NCBI GenBank assembly: GCA_026119855.1
Contig: JAOWBW010001800.1
Location: 124,001-188,000 of the forward strand
Reading direction: 5' to 3'
Source of the DNA: Campanula takesimana
Taxonomy: Eukaryota > Streptophyta > Magnoliopsida > Asterales > Campanulaceae
Length of the DNA stretch: 64,000 nt
This document shows, in pieces, positions 44,668 to 56,006 of this stretch. The notes under the pieces were generated by a model. That model was not told the DNA's origin and ran no database searches. It saw only the letters and a program-made list of their open reading frames with translations. Every line of letters starts with the position of its first letter. Position 1 is the first letter of the stretch. The translations under genes were made by a program, and so were the position numbers.

Positions 44668-45600
44668 AAGGTCAACTTCTCAGTATCTGAAATCAATAAG
44701 TTTTTGAAAACCTCTCCTCCTTCGTCCTCTCCTAAACCCATTGACTCTGATGAGCTTGTTTCTGTCCTCACACATGGGTTGGTCACAAAAATGGAAGAAA
44801 CTGTTGTAATCCACATCACGCACCGCCCATGTATGGCTTTTTGTTCAAACTAGCCACATACAATTGGAAGCCTTCCTCCAAAAACTCAACCGTTACCCTT
44901 CCCCATGCTGAATTGATATATAGGGTAGTGCATGGAAATGGGGTAAATATGGGTGAGGTTGTGTTTGGGTGTGTGGCCCAATACACTAAAAAGACTTACC
45001 TTGGGATTTACCTTTTCTTTGTCTCATATCAGCCATGTGTTTAAACCAATGGGTAGAATTAGTTGAGAAGGATTAGTTTGGGATAAAAGATGAACCTTTT
45101 GGGATTAAACCTCTGACTACTCTTGCTTTTCGCCATATTGATGTTCCCATGGAGTATGCTGAAGAGCAACAAATGAATAAGACTGATGTGGATGATGATG
45201 TGAATATACCTCCACCATCACCAATTGATCCGACTATGATTTATGATTAAGAGATCAATTTCATTGAGAAGATAGTGCTCCAGTATAGAATGAAGTTTCC
45301 TGAACTATCTTCTATAAAAAATAGAGTCCTTGGTGCCAAGTCACGTTTTTTGGACAAAAAGTGTGGGGGGTACAAGTTTAAGTCAAGTTTTTGAAGATAT
45401 AACTCACGATTTTCACTGGGAGTTGCTTGAGAAGATCAGGAATGATATGGATCTGGTGGTTCGGTTTAATGTTTATTTTTTTATGATGGCCTGTAATAAT
45501 TTTCTGTTTAAATTATGTTGTGCTTCTCTGAATTTACTCTTGCTACTCTTGAATAATCATATGCAAGGAGAGTTATTTTGTTTCAAACTTGACGTTGGTT
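44668..45600 (+). pseudogene. Putative plant transposon protein-like ORF, 3' part, decayed
   Basis: Continues the interrupted frame: VNFSVSEINKFLKTSPPSSS, then a Gly-Leu-Val block; a stop falls at 44851-44853. A second frame (44829-45044) continues NWKPSSKNSTVTLPHAELIY and VNMGEVVF, matching the typical end of the domain (Asn-Trp-x-Pro-Ser ... Asn-x-Gly-x-x-x-Phe). Further degraded sequence follows (Glu-Glu/Asp-rich near 45150-45210). A G-rich tract, ATCAGGGGGA (45631-45640), and TGTGATTAATACC (45650) may mark the PPT and start of an LTR, which would make this an env-position ORF of a decayed LTR element. Confidence 0.55.
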
Positions 45601-45640
45601 AAGCATTTTTTTTTACCAGAAAGCAAACAAATCAGGGGGA

Positions 45641-46380
45641 CATTGAAAGTGTGATTAATACCACACGTTTTATTTGGGTTTATTTTTGGAGTTTTATAAT
45701 TGAGGATTTGTTACTTTCTTAGATTAGATTATAAATATATGTTTTTATATACTAACATACTAATTGGTTGTCTATTTTGTGTATATCTTTTGTTATTCTG
45801 TAGATATCACTCAAGGATTTGAAAGCTACATTTATGAAAAAGATAGAGAGGATATTCATAAGGATTGATCCCAATTCTTCACTCGGCTTAGGACTTCCAA
45901 ACTCCTTTTACGGATGAACTAATTTATGTCATCCAAATAGACTAGTCCGTCATTGGTATTTGTTTATGCATTCTGGCTTGTGAGAACTCTATTGTTCTTA
46001 GGAGAGTGCATTCTTAGTGTGAGATACTTTGTAAAACACAAGTCATCGGACTTGAGTTTTTAAGTGTTTAGTTTGTTTTTAGTTCTTATCTTAATTCATT
46101 TTTATTCTGTAATTGATAAAAGGTTTTAATAAGTTTTACTATCTAGAACAAGTTTATTATGTAGATAAGTGTTTAAATCTGATTTCGCTGTGTTTATATT
46201 CCGATGCAAGTGTGTTTGTGTAGTATGTGGTGTCATCACACTAAGACTCACACATTTATTCTGTTAATTGTCAGACTGTCCTAGCTATCGAATCTTTCAA
46301 GGGGTCGTTTTTTTTTCTTCTTTTCAGTGCTAATTTGTCTCTTAACACTTATTCATTCAGACATTTTTCAAGAGGATGTC
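45641..46380. other. Possible LTR remnant or intergenic DNA
   Basis: If the PPT-like tract before it is real, an LTR starts near 45650, but no second copy is in the window. No ORF or RNA gene seen. Confidence 0.3.
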
Positions 46381-46510
46381 TTGTGTGAGACGGTCTTACA
46401 CATGAGACGGATCTCGATGAGAGAAAAAATGGGCTTGCCCGCCCCGCCTATAGGGGTCACATTTACTCTCTCAACGAGACCCATCTCATGTGTGAGACCG
46501 TCTCACACAT
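46381..46510. mobile_element. Short palindromic MITE (about 130 bp)
   Basis: TTGTGTGAGACGGTCTTACA and ATGAGACGGATCTC on the left are mirrored by GAGACCCATCTCAT and TGTGAGACCGTCTCACACA on the right. Confidence 0.75.
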
Positions 46511-46626
46511 GTTTTTGCCTATTTTCTAATTCAGTGTCTTTATTTTTTTTTCTAGTTCAAATTTGAAAGGCTCTGAATTTCGACTTATTTTTCTGATTTA
46601 AAATGAATACAATTTTTACATCGGTA

Positions 46627-46817
46627 GGTGCACCGATGTAAAAATTGTACAACGTTTTGTAAAACATTTTCTACCTAATGTAAAACGTGTACTTGCAAAT
46701 GTAAAACGATTTTCAGGAGCTAACACTTTTCGGTCGTTTTTATGTTCTGTAGTACACTAAAACGTTGTGTAGAAAACGTTTTACAATACGTTGTGCAACT
46801 TTTACATCGGTGCAGCG
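46627..46817. mobile_element. MITE with ACATCGGTGCACC-type termini (about 190 bp)
   Basis: GGTGCACCGATGTAAAA on the left is matched by TTTTACATCGGTGCAGC on the right. Inner copies of TAAAACGTTTT-type motifs recur. The left end overlaps a perfect small palindrome of the same motif (46611-46647). Confidence 0.7.
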
Positions 46818-46861
46818 GTTCCATACCCTAACTTTAATGGAATCAATTGCTGAACATTTTA

Positions 46862-47040
46862 CTCCCTCCGTTCCAAAATGATCTTCTTATTTAACTATTC
46901 AAACTTTTTAAGGACGTGAACAATTGCTTCACTAGTCATGTTTTGTTTATGCACCTTTAAGCCTAAATTATAGAAATGAGAAGAACTTTTTGGGACATTG
47001 AAAGATGGCAAATGAGAAGATCATTTTGGGACAGAGGGAG
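46862..47040. mobile_element. Stowaway-like MITE (179 bp)
   Basis: CTCCCTCCGTTCCAAAATGA and inverse, TA on both sides; same subfamily as 4624-4859. Confidence 0.85.
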
Positions 47041-47507
47041 TATTTGTTTTGAACAATGGATTGAAGAGGATCATACTCCTCAGCCGATCAGACGCTTATA
47101 TATTTTTTCCATTTCTTTTTCGATTTCGTCTAGTAATCTTTATTTGTATTTCATGATATTCATGCTTCATCGAGAGCTTTTGCATTCTTTTTATTGTGTT
47201 TAGAGCCTTTATATTATGTCTAAATTTCTTATTGCTGCAGTGCTTGAGATGATTGTTGCGCACTTATTGCTAACGTAAATGCTTTAATTTGTTATATTCT
47301 CAAGGCAAAATACTTCCCGTGTGAGAATTTTCTTAATATAGGTTTTCAGGCAGTGTTCATGTTGTGCTTGGAGAAGCATTTACTTACGCGTTTCAAGTTT
47401 TTGTCCGTAAGACATTTCAATGGAAATGTGATTTCAGAAATATCATCCGCAAATGTTTAAGCAGGGTTATGTTTGAAGTTAATATGATTATGATATCATT
47501 TTCTAGA
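47041..47507. other. Intergenic, no gene seen
   Basis: T-rich; a 75-codon plus frame (46976-47203) spans the MITE end and is not gene-like. Confidence 0.5.
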
Positions 47508-48406
47508 GGTGGTCTCTTGTGAGAACACCTAGATCCGTCTCATAGAAGAGACAGGTCGACCCATGACCCATGTACAACATTCTCCGCAAAGCGTAGGATC
47601 CCAACCCATGTTTCACTCAAAATCTGCCACGTGGCAGTGACTCATTGGCCAATTTTTTTAATTTTTTTTTTACTGTTTTTTTCGTTTGCCAAAAGTAATA
47701 CTTAGTACAACTAAATGTAACAACTGTGTTACTTATAAAGTAACATTGTTTATAAGTAAATGTAATACCAGTTTTACAAAAAACAATAGCTCATTTTACT
47801 CATCTTTCAACTGTAATACTAACTATAAATACGTGTAACACTAACAATAACTAAATGTAATTATCGTTATACTGAAATGTAATAGTGCTTTTCCAGAATA
47901 TTTTTTATTTTTGAGTATTTTGATTATATTTTTTAAAAGAAAGTAACATTTGAAAAAAACAACTTATATACATGAATGTAATTATTTGTACAAGTAAATG
48001 TAACACTTTAGTAGATGAAATTGTAACAGATTTCTATAGATAATGTAATACTTTTACATTTATCATGATAAATTGAACCCATTGTAACTTATTATTTGAA
48101 AACATATAAATATACTATTAGACAAGCAAACGTAACTGTTTTACAATGTTATTATACAAGTAAAATGTAACATTCGTTTATAAAAATTGTTACTTTTTTA
48201 TTTTTACAATGTTACTAACACAAGAGTTTTAGTTCTAAAGTGTAAATAGTTGAATTATTATTTTTCTATACATATGTGTTACAATTATGTATAAATACTA
48301 TTACATATAAGTAACACGTTCGTTATATTTTAGTTGTAATAAGTATTATTTTTGGCAAACGAAGAAAACATAAAAAAAAACACTGTTACTTTTCTGTATA
48401 TATGTA

Positions 48407-49771
48407 CTCCCTCTGTCCCAAAACAACTTGCACCATTTTGAAAATGCACGGGAATTAAGGAGGGACTATATATATTTAGATATATTACTAATTTGAGTGT
48501 ATTAGAAAATGATTAAAAATATATTTTTATTAATTAACTCCTAATTATTAAGTCAAACCACATGAATAAACTGTCTACTAACATTACACCACCACCCCAA
48601 CCACCATCCTCACCACCAACGCCACTACCGCCAACAACATCGTCAACACCGCCCAACATCGCCACCGTCGTTGCCGACGCCACCACCCACCATCATCACC
48701 AACGCCGCCACCACCACCATCACAATCCATCCACAGGCACAAAAACCCATAACAAATTGCCAACCAACGTCACTTAAACAACAACAAATTTTGAAAAAAA
48801 AAAATGCAAACATGCACAAATTAACAAAACATCAACCTTTAAATCAATTTCTAAAACCTAAACATAAATATCATGAACTGTGAATCGCATATCCTTGATG
48901 TGAAATCCAAATTAGATAGCCATGGACGGACTGTTACAGAAAATGAAGAAAACAAATTTATTACAAAGATATCAAACTTAGACACACAAATTGTAGATCT
49001 TCACACCCAAACACAAACGAAATCTCACAGTTCCGACAGATCTATAAACGCAACACATATCTGGATCTGAAAAAACTCAAGCACACATACATGTACAAAC
49101 ACTAAAGAGAGGGGACGGGAATACAAATCTGAAACCCTAACTTCTAGATCTAAACCCCAAAACATGGACACACACAATCACATTTCTGTTCAGAAAAAGA
49201 GAGAGAGAGAGAGGGAGGGAGAGAAGTGATGGAGAGCGATAGAGATAGAAAGAGTGAGAGAGAAAAGGGACGGGGAGAGGGATGCGTAACTTACAATGAC
49301 GATGGAGGTAACGTTAGCGGCAAGACGAAGGAGAGAGAGAAACTGCCTAGGATGGTGGTGGTGGTGGTGGTGGAGAGAGGTTGATGGTTTATGGTGGTGG
49401 TATGCTGGTATGAGGGTGAGGGTGGGGGTGGGGGGAGCGTTGGAAGTGAGAGAAGAGGGAAAAAACTGGGTTTTCTAAAAATTGGGGGTGGGGTGGGAGT
49501 TGGACTGATGATGTTGGAGTTAAGGAGAGAGAGAGAGAGGGGGTCAGATATGAAATGGGTTTGAATTGAAAATTTGGAATTAACTTTAAATGATTTTAAC
49601 TGTTATTTAAGAGTCCGGTTAGGTTAGTTAAGGTGGTAATTAATGTTAACTTGGAAGGTTTATCAAATATAATAATAATAATAAAATATGATATGATATT
49701 TTGGGTAATGATACTTACCAATGGGACACCCAAAAGGGAAATAAGTGCAAGTTGTTTTGGGACGGAGGGAG
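48407..49771. mobile_element. Large Stowaway-like element (1365 bp)
   Basis: CTCCCTCTGTCCCAAAACAA and inverse TTGTTTTGGGACGGAGGGAG, TA on both sides; the arm extends into AACTTGCAC / GTGCAAGTT. The interior holds CAC-rich (48590-48730), GA-rich (49198-49262, 49520-49540) and GGT-rich (49352-49372) tracts and no transposase. Confidence 0.83.
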
Positions 49772-49802
49772 TATTACTTTTATATATACAAACTGTTACA
49801 TA

Positions 49803-50039
49803 CTCCCTCTGTCTTTTTAGTCTGTTCACTTTTGGTCAACGGGAGTAAAATTTGACCAAACATTTAATGTCAATCTAATCATCCTAATGTAATTCTAAAA
49901 ATTGTAATTGATAAATAGTCATTTAATTTATCAATAATAATTTTTAAAATTTCATTAGGATTGTTAGATTGATATTAAATGTTTGGTCAAAGTTTACTCC
50001 CGTTGACCAAAAGTGAACAGACTAAAAAGACAGAGGGAG
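49803..50039. mobile_element. Stowaway-like MITE (237 bp), highly palindromic
   Basis: CTCCCTCTGTCTTTTTAGTC and a near-perfect inverse, TA on both sides. Arms of about 110 bp pair almost throughout. Confidence 0.9.
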
Positions 50040-50307
50040 TATATAAGTAACACGTTTGTTACATTTAGTTATAGTAACTATTACTTTTGACAAACCGGAA
50101 AAAAAAAAACATAATATAAAAATTTTTAAAAAGCAATAAAGTTTTTTTTTTCACTTTCATGGATCCGGGTCATGGGTCAACAATGACCCGTCTCTACTAT
50201 GAGACGGGTCATGGTGTTCTTATACAAGTTTTTGTCCATTTTCTATAGGACAGCATACATTTAAAAGTATTACAAGTGTTTGCAAATTATTGTTTTTTTC
50301 CAACTCT

Positions 50308-50310
<3 letters not shown>

Positions 50311-50338
<28 letters not shown>
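50311..50338. repeat. Poly-T tract
   Basis: About 28 consecutive T. Confidence 0.95.
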
Positions 50339-50370
50339 ATCATGCTTGTAACATGTATCACGGTATTCTG

Positions 50371-50734
50371 TGTTGGAAAAATGTGAAGAAAATGAGTATT
50401 TTCCTTAATTTTGTGTATTGATTAATTGAGAAATATTTTGTCGAATGACAAACTTGATTGTGGGTTTGTCTTTTACTCCGTGAGAACATTGAGATAATGT
50501 ATTCATTTGTCCAATTTAGTGTTGGGATGAATGAGATATAAAGGCTTGAAGTTGGTGGGTTGAAATGGGGATATTATGTTTTATCCCACAATGGAAAGAA
50601 AGGTGAAAGGAAGCTAGTATAAAAGCTTGGGCACTTTAGTAGTGTTCAAGCTTGTATGGCATAGAGGCTCTCTCTCGCGCGCAGGGGGGTGGCAAATCAT
50701 GGACCCAATTTAGCTTGCGAGGTCCGAACTCATG
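50371..50734 (+). mobile_element. Possible 5' part of a copia-type LTR
   Basis: TGTTGGAAAAATGTGAAG is a common plant copia LTR start and TATAAAAG at 50620 could be its TATA box. It is cut off by the giant-LTR array at 50735; no second copy seen. Confidence 0.4.
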
Positions 50735-51067
50735 TGTCACGCCCCGGAAATCTTACAAATCCATAAATAAAAACTTTACAAAATGTACATCTCCAAAATG
50801 TAATATACCAAACCGGGCGCGTGAAACTATAAACCAATACCATCAAACAACACCTCAACGAGATTATAACTCGGAGACTAGAAACAAATGCGGAAGCAAG
50901 AACAACTATTAACAAAAATACCCAAAGTACAACCGTATATACAACACACTGAACGACTACGAACCCACAATAAAATACATAAAGGCTCCGAAGAGCAACT
51001 ATCCCAAATACGATCAACCTGCTCAGAAGATTCCCGCTACAACGGACCTCACAACGCTACCACTTGC

Positions 51068-51160
51068 TTTCCTGGGGGGGGGGGGTTAAGGAAAAACAAT
51101 TTGAAACAAGAAACGGGGTGAGATAAAATCTCAGTAAGTTACTAGATGCACCTACATGGC
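51068..51160. other. Conserved double-hairpin module, giant LTR copy 1
   Basis: TTTCCT, 12 G, TTAAGGAAAAAC; then GGTGAGATAAAATCTCAGTA. Equivalent positions are 56344-56433 and 61612-61704. Confidence 0.75.
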
Positions 51161-53089
51161 ATAATATCATGCAATCAACGATAACTGAACAAGTAAATCA
51201 CGTAACAACAAATGAGAAAGCTCCCTATCGCCAACTGTCCCATACCAGTTGGAAATAACGACTAACTCATCATGCAGCACATAAGACTGAAATAAACACG
51301 TAACAAAGGATACTTAGCCAAGGTTTCACCAAACTGATAGAACAATCGCTGCGCAGCTTCAACCGATCAACCAAGCAACCATAGCAGTATAACCACCGAA
51401 TAGAACCCCGGTCAGAACCGACCAATCAATCAATCAACCCATCAAGCCATCTTCATAGTAGCATAAAAGCTGAAGAGAAAACCCCCGGTCAGAAGCGACC
51501 GATCAACCCATCGATCAACAAACCATCTTCATAGTAGCATAAAAGCTGAAGAGATACCCGGTACCGGAACCAATAACCAAATGAAGTGTCACAAGGGATG
51601 GGAGACATGCCACAAAGTCATGCTCCAAGTAAAGCTAAAATACACACAAAGGAGCTAGCTCTTCTCACATCCAAAGCCAATCTGGAGGAGGGTAATAATG
51701 GGGCAAAACAATGGTCAACATCACAATGGACTTGGCTGTGCCATCATAATGTTTCGCATCGCCCAAACACACACAAAATACCAGCTGGACTTTCAAGTAA
51801 ATGCTAAGTAATAAAATACTAGCACAATAAACAACCCTTGATTCCAAAGTAGGGAATCATACCAATTAATCACCATAAAAGATGCAAACGATTACTCAAG
51901 AAGAGTTCAACAACAATAGCACAAGGAGTTTCTCATAAAAGAGTCCAACAACATTGACCATTAAAACATAATGATTCCAAGATAAGGCACGTACCAAATA
52001 CATCCTAAATATGATACCCACAAGTTAATCATAGAGAGCACAAACCAAACGGTCGCTCGCAAATAGCACAATGACTATTACCAAAATGGCCCTAAACATT
52101 TACTCATAAAGATATACTAGGACTATGAACTCAACCATCTCATCACACCTGGAATTCCAAAGTAGGAAATCAGAATGAATACACCTTAAGGTTAATCAAA
52201 CCGTAAGTACCCAATTGCCAATTCACGCTTTACCTCCGTCCATAACGAACCAATTCTAAACACCCCAAACGAATCCAAAAGGTTACCCTTATTAGAACAT
52301 GATCACAACCGGACTAAACCCTACACTTTAGTGTCCAATAACAACCCTCTAGGTACTATAGGACATCGCCTAAAACCTAGACCAAGTCTTACTCGAAAAT
52401 CAATTCGATTGGAACAATCACGAACACATCATAAGATGCCCAAACGTTCCCAAACAATACTTGATCAAATTACATAACACCATTATTCACAAAGGAACCA
52501 ATTTTAATTACTAAAGTGTTCCACGGTGCCTAACTAAGTCAACTAGAATAGTACTACGGAACCTAGACCGAGACTACACCTTGATCTTAAACCTCAACGA
52601 GAAGACAACCATTCTTATCTAGAACCATGTGTCCGATAGAACCATTGCGTAGTACTCGAAAAGATCTTTCCAACGATAGTTTACACGTCCAAAACGGAGT
52701 CCGGACGAAGAAGTTATGGTCTCCGGAAGATTTAACGTAAACGGACAATATTTTATAAAGTGTTCGGCCGGACATTAAGAAAAATCCCTGTTTTAGCTCC
52801 GAATTTCACTCATTTCGTTCCAAAACTTAGGAGTACCTATATATACTTCTATCCTAACATTTAAAGACAAGAAAACTCAATTCATGTGCCTCTAAAACCC
52901 AAATAACCCCAAAATTATGAAAGAACATAAAACTAAATTTCACATCACAAACTTAATCACAAGGGACCCAATTCTATCACTAGAGTGCACTACAATGTTC
53001 ACTAAGGTTGACTAGAAGGACACCCAAGACTTAGACCAAAACGTATTCTTCAATCACACAAAATAATAAATGAAAGCCTTCAGAGGTTC

Positions 53090-53215
53090 TGTGCGGCCGC
53101 CCACTCGAGTCTGTGCGGTCGCACAAAAAGCCATCAAACAAGAACAAAACCTTTCAGATAGATGTGCGGTCGCCCACCATATTTTGGGCGGTCGCCCAAC
53201 CCTCTGGTCTGCCGG
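53090..53215. repeat. GC-rich short-motif cluster in giant LTR copy 1
   Basis: GTGCGGCCGCCCACTCGAG, GTGCGGTCGCAC, GTGCGGTCGCCCACC and GGGCGGTCGCCCAACC follow each other in otherwise AT-rich DNA. Repeated near 58362-58487 and 63632-63757. Confidence 0.85.
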
Positions 53216-54032
53216 AAATCGAGAGGGATGAACTGGGTTCTCCCATTTCTCATACCCATTTCACACATTCTCAAAATCAATACTTCCCACATGAACCCCA
53301 AAGTACCCAAACGACAACTAACCAAAAAGGGGACCTTAATAACACCATCCATCAACCAAAACTAAGATCAAATCTCAACATTCAACAAAACCACCATTTT
53401 TAATCAAAACCCAAAATAAATTCCAAATAAATTCTAAACTCAACCAAACTTCAAATATAACACATCAAGCATTATGTAAACATGATATGAACATTTTAGC
53501 ATAAAAATTGGGGAAAAGCAACTTACTTGAATTTTCTCAAAGTTGCCGGAACTCGAATATTTTTGGCTTCCTACGATCCTATAGACGATCCAAACAAGAT
53601 TCATGTTTTAAGAAATGAGAAATAATGAGAGGAAGATGATGAAAATGTAGAGAGAAGTGAGAGAGAAAACTTACCCTTTCTTGACAATGGAAGAGAGAGA
53701 GAGAAATGAGATGGGAGTGGAAGGGAGGATGAAAGTGAGGGAGGTGAGGGGAAAAGAGAGAGTAAGTAGGATGATAAATTAGAATTTACACATAGACCCC
53801 CTCCCCTACACACTAACACAATAATCTTATACTCCCCACTAACAACTAAGACTCAACACTTCTACACTAGCACAAATGACCCAAATAAAATGCTAGTCAT
53901 AATTTATTATAACACATAAAATGCACACATAAATTATTAATTAAATAATAATTTAAATAAATAATTAAACAAATAAATAAATAATAATTATTTATTACTA
54001 ATAAAATAGAGCCTAGTTTTCGGGTCGTGACA

Positions 54033-56006
54033 TTCACTCTCCCTTAAAGAAAATTCGACCCGAATTTTAACGAGACTTACCCGAAAGACCAATTAGCTAC
54101 GGATACGATAGTTATGCCATTTCTCAAATTCCTCAATTGTCCAATCTAACCCACTACAAGGTAACCTTAAATGATGCTTACGATAACACTACCTCTTGAA
54201 CCGAATCATTCCATCATTATCTTCATTACTAATCAAAATCCGTACTCAAAATCGAAGAATCCAAATTATTTCCACACATAATTCTCGAGATATCTCAAGC
54301 TCGCCTTATTCATAACCTTAACTACACCGCAAAGGTACTTCTATTTGTAAATCGCATACTCAGTATTATTCCCCTTAAATTCAAAACATTACCATCACGA
54401 GCCAAATTAGCTTTTAAAATGTGAAAGGCTAAAGAAATTTTTCCATCCCCATAATATTCACCAAAGGTTATATCTCTAAGGATTCCCATTATAGTGCTCT
54501 CGCTCTAGGTAGCACCTTAAACTAGTGGTGTAATATAAACCCAAAATTTTAATACAAAATGTCCACTTAAATCTACGCCATAATATCACCGTCATAACAC
54601 TCCAATCCTTGAAAGCCTAAAATAATTACGAATACTCAATAGTCCGAAAATGATCTAAATTTTATCTTCAAGGGATTTCCTCTAACTCCCTTTTTAGTTA
54701 ATAATCTGTGCTCATATACCTAAGGAAATCACCAAATCTCAAATCCTCAATAGCTAAGCCAAGTTAATCTTTCACGCATACATTTATTAACCTAATGATA
54801 CTTAGGCTCAATAGTACTACCATCATAATAAGCCAATTAGCTAGCAACGTTCCGACTGACCCAATACCAAATCATGATATTCCTTAATTATGCCCAAGTA
54901 TTGATACTCAACTTTCTTCACATACCCTTGATCCAATTCGGGAAACGCCACCAAGAAGGGATTTAGAACCATAGAACCACTATCTAACCAAAATTTCAAA
55001 ATGCCTTTAACATAGATTGAGAAATTATTACTCTCCCAAATTGTACTTAGTCCTTTCTAACTTAACACGCTTATCACCATTAATGATCATAACTCCTACT
55101 ACAACTCATCATCCATAACAAATCGCACACCTCTCCATACTAATCCATTCCGATGCATTCACGGAGATGTACTAAAAGTGACCAAAATTTTCCTCAAGAG
55201 ATCCTCATTGAATCCTCAACTCCTATAACCCAACCGATACAATATGGATATTGATCTAAATATTAGCATTACAACCTTGTACCACAACAACCCAATTTAA
55301 CCCAAGTTCCCTATCGATCAAGCGACATATTGCCCCCAATATAAATTATACCCAAGACTTCAAAATTAATATTGCCAACAGAATAAGCTAAATTCCCAGC
55401 ACAACCTTATAATAAAGATTTTCTGATTCTCAATATAGAACCTGAACATTATATATATACCTAGTATGCTCCTAAACAAAGTCAAACATACTCATATAGA
55501 AATATTCACCCCTTGTCGATAGCACCCAAGAATTTCGAGACACATTGAAAGCTAGGCCATACTACTTAACTCGTCAATATCCTGTATAGGTGACATAACC
55601 AAATCACCTTACCTCTATCAGTAGCCATCACGAAATTTCGTACTCGAGAATATATCAACATAAATCACTTAATGAGAACTAACATACGAACATAGACAAG
55701 ACATTCCCACTTTACGAGATAGGTACGTCCAAGCCTTCAAAACTCGCACTCTCGATTCCCAAGCCAACTAACCCCAATGGAACCAACACTATTGACACCA
55801 ATCCTATACTTGATATACCACATGAGAAGAAACACTCGACGTCAATATCACGACTCATAACTCAACCAACTTCTACCTTAACATCATCCTTCAAGAAAAC
55901 TTAGTTTTCTAGGCCACTCAACTTGTAACACCCAAGTATTGAAACCTATTCAATATCAGAGTTCTTATTCTCCTTCAAGATCTAAAACCATTGCTCTGAT
56001 ACCAAC
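54033..56006 (-). other. Non-coding interior 1 of the giant-LTR element
   Basis: PPT GGGAGAGTGAA (minus strand, 54033-54043) and PBS (55993-56004) mark the ends. No ORF of 60 codons or more on either strand between 54050 and 55930. It retains only what replication needs in cis. Confidence 0.8.
55993..56004 (-). other. Primer-binding site 1 (initiator tRNA-Met)
   Basis: GCTCTGATACCA on the plus strand, two bases (AC) before the LTR at 56007. Confidence 0.9.

Larger units (their letters stand above)
47508..50232. mobile_element. Terminal-inverted-repeat DNA element with two nested Stowaway-like MITEs
   Basis: Left end GGTCTCTTGTGAGAACACC with ATCCGTCTCATAGAAGAGAC, right end the inverse (GAGACGGGTCATGGTGTTCTTATACAAG). 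Inner arms continue with GACCCATGACCC and with GTTTGCCAAAAGTAATACTTA (about 47690) against its inverse (about 50070). The left 700 bp is made of TGTAAC/GTTACA-type short repeats. Removing the two MITEs leaves about 1.1 kb without coding capacity. No clean TSD found. Confidence 0.65.
50735..54032 (-). repeat. Giant LTR copy 1 (3298 bp)
   Basis: Differs from copies 2 and 3 at scattered positions (for example the G-run at 51074: 12 versus 8 bases, and CACGGTGCC at 52511 versus CACTGTGCC), which are shared by copies 2 and 3. Confidence 0.92.

Noticed and set aside
48562..48777. Pro/His/Thr-rich 71-codon ORF
   Set aside because: Encoded by CAC/ACC simple repeats inside a large MITE.
50730..51017. 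95-codon hydrophobic minus ORF at the LTR end, repeated in the other LTRs
   Set aside because: Its length changes between copies because of a 4-base indel, and it has no family resemblance; treated as a chance LTR frame.
53113..53403. 96-codon plus ORF repeated at 58385 and 63655, with antisense partners
   Set aside because: Repeats because the LTR repeats; it overlaps the GC-rich cluster, has an antisense ORF of similar length, and changes frame in copy 3. Not evidence for a gene.
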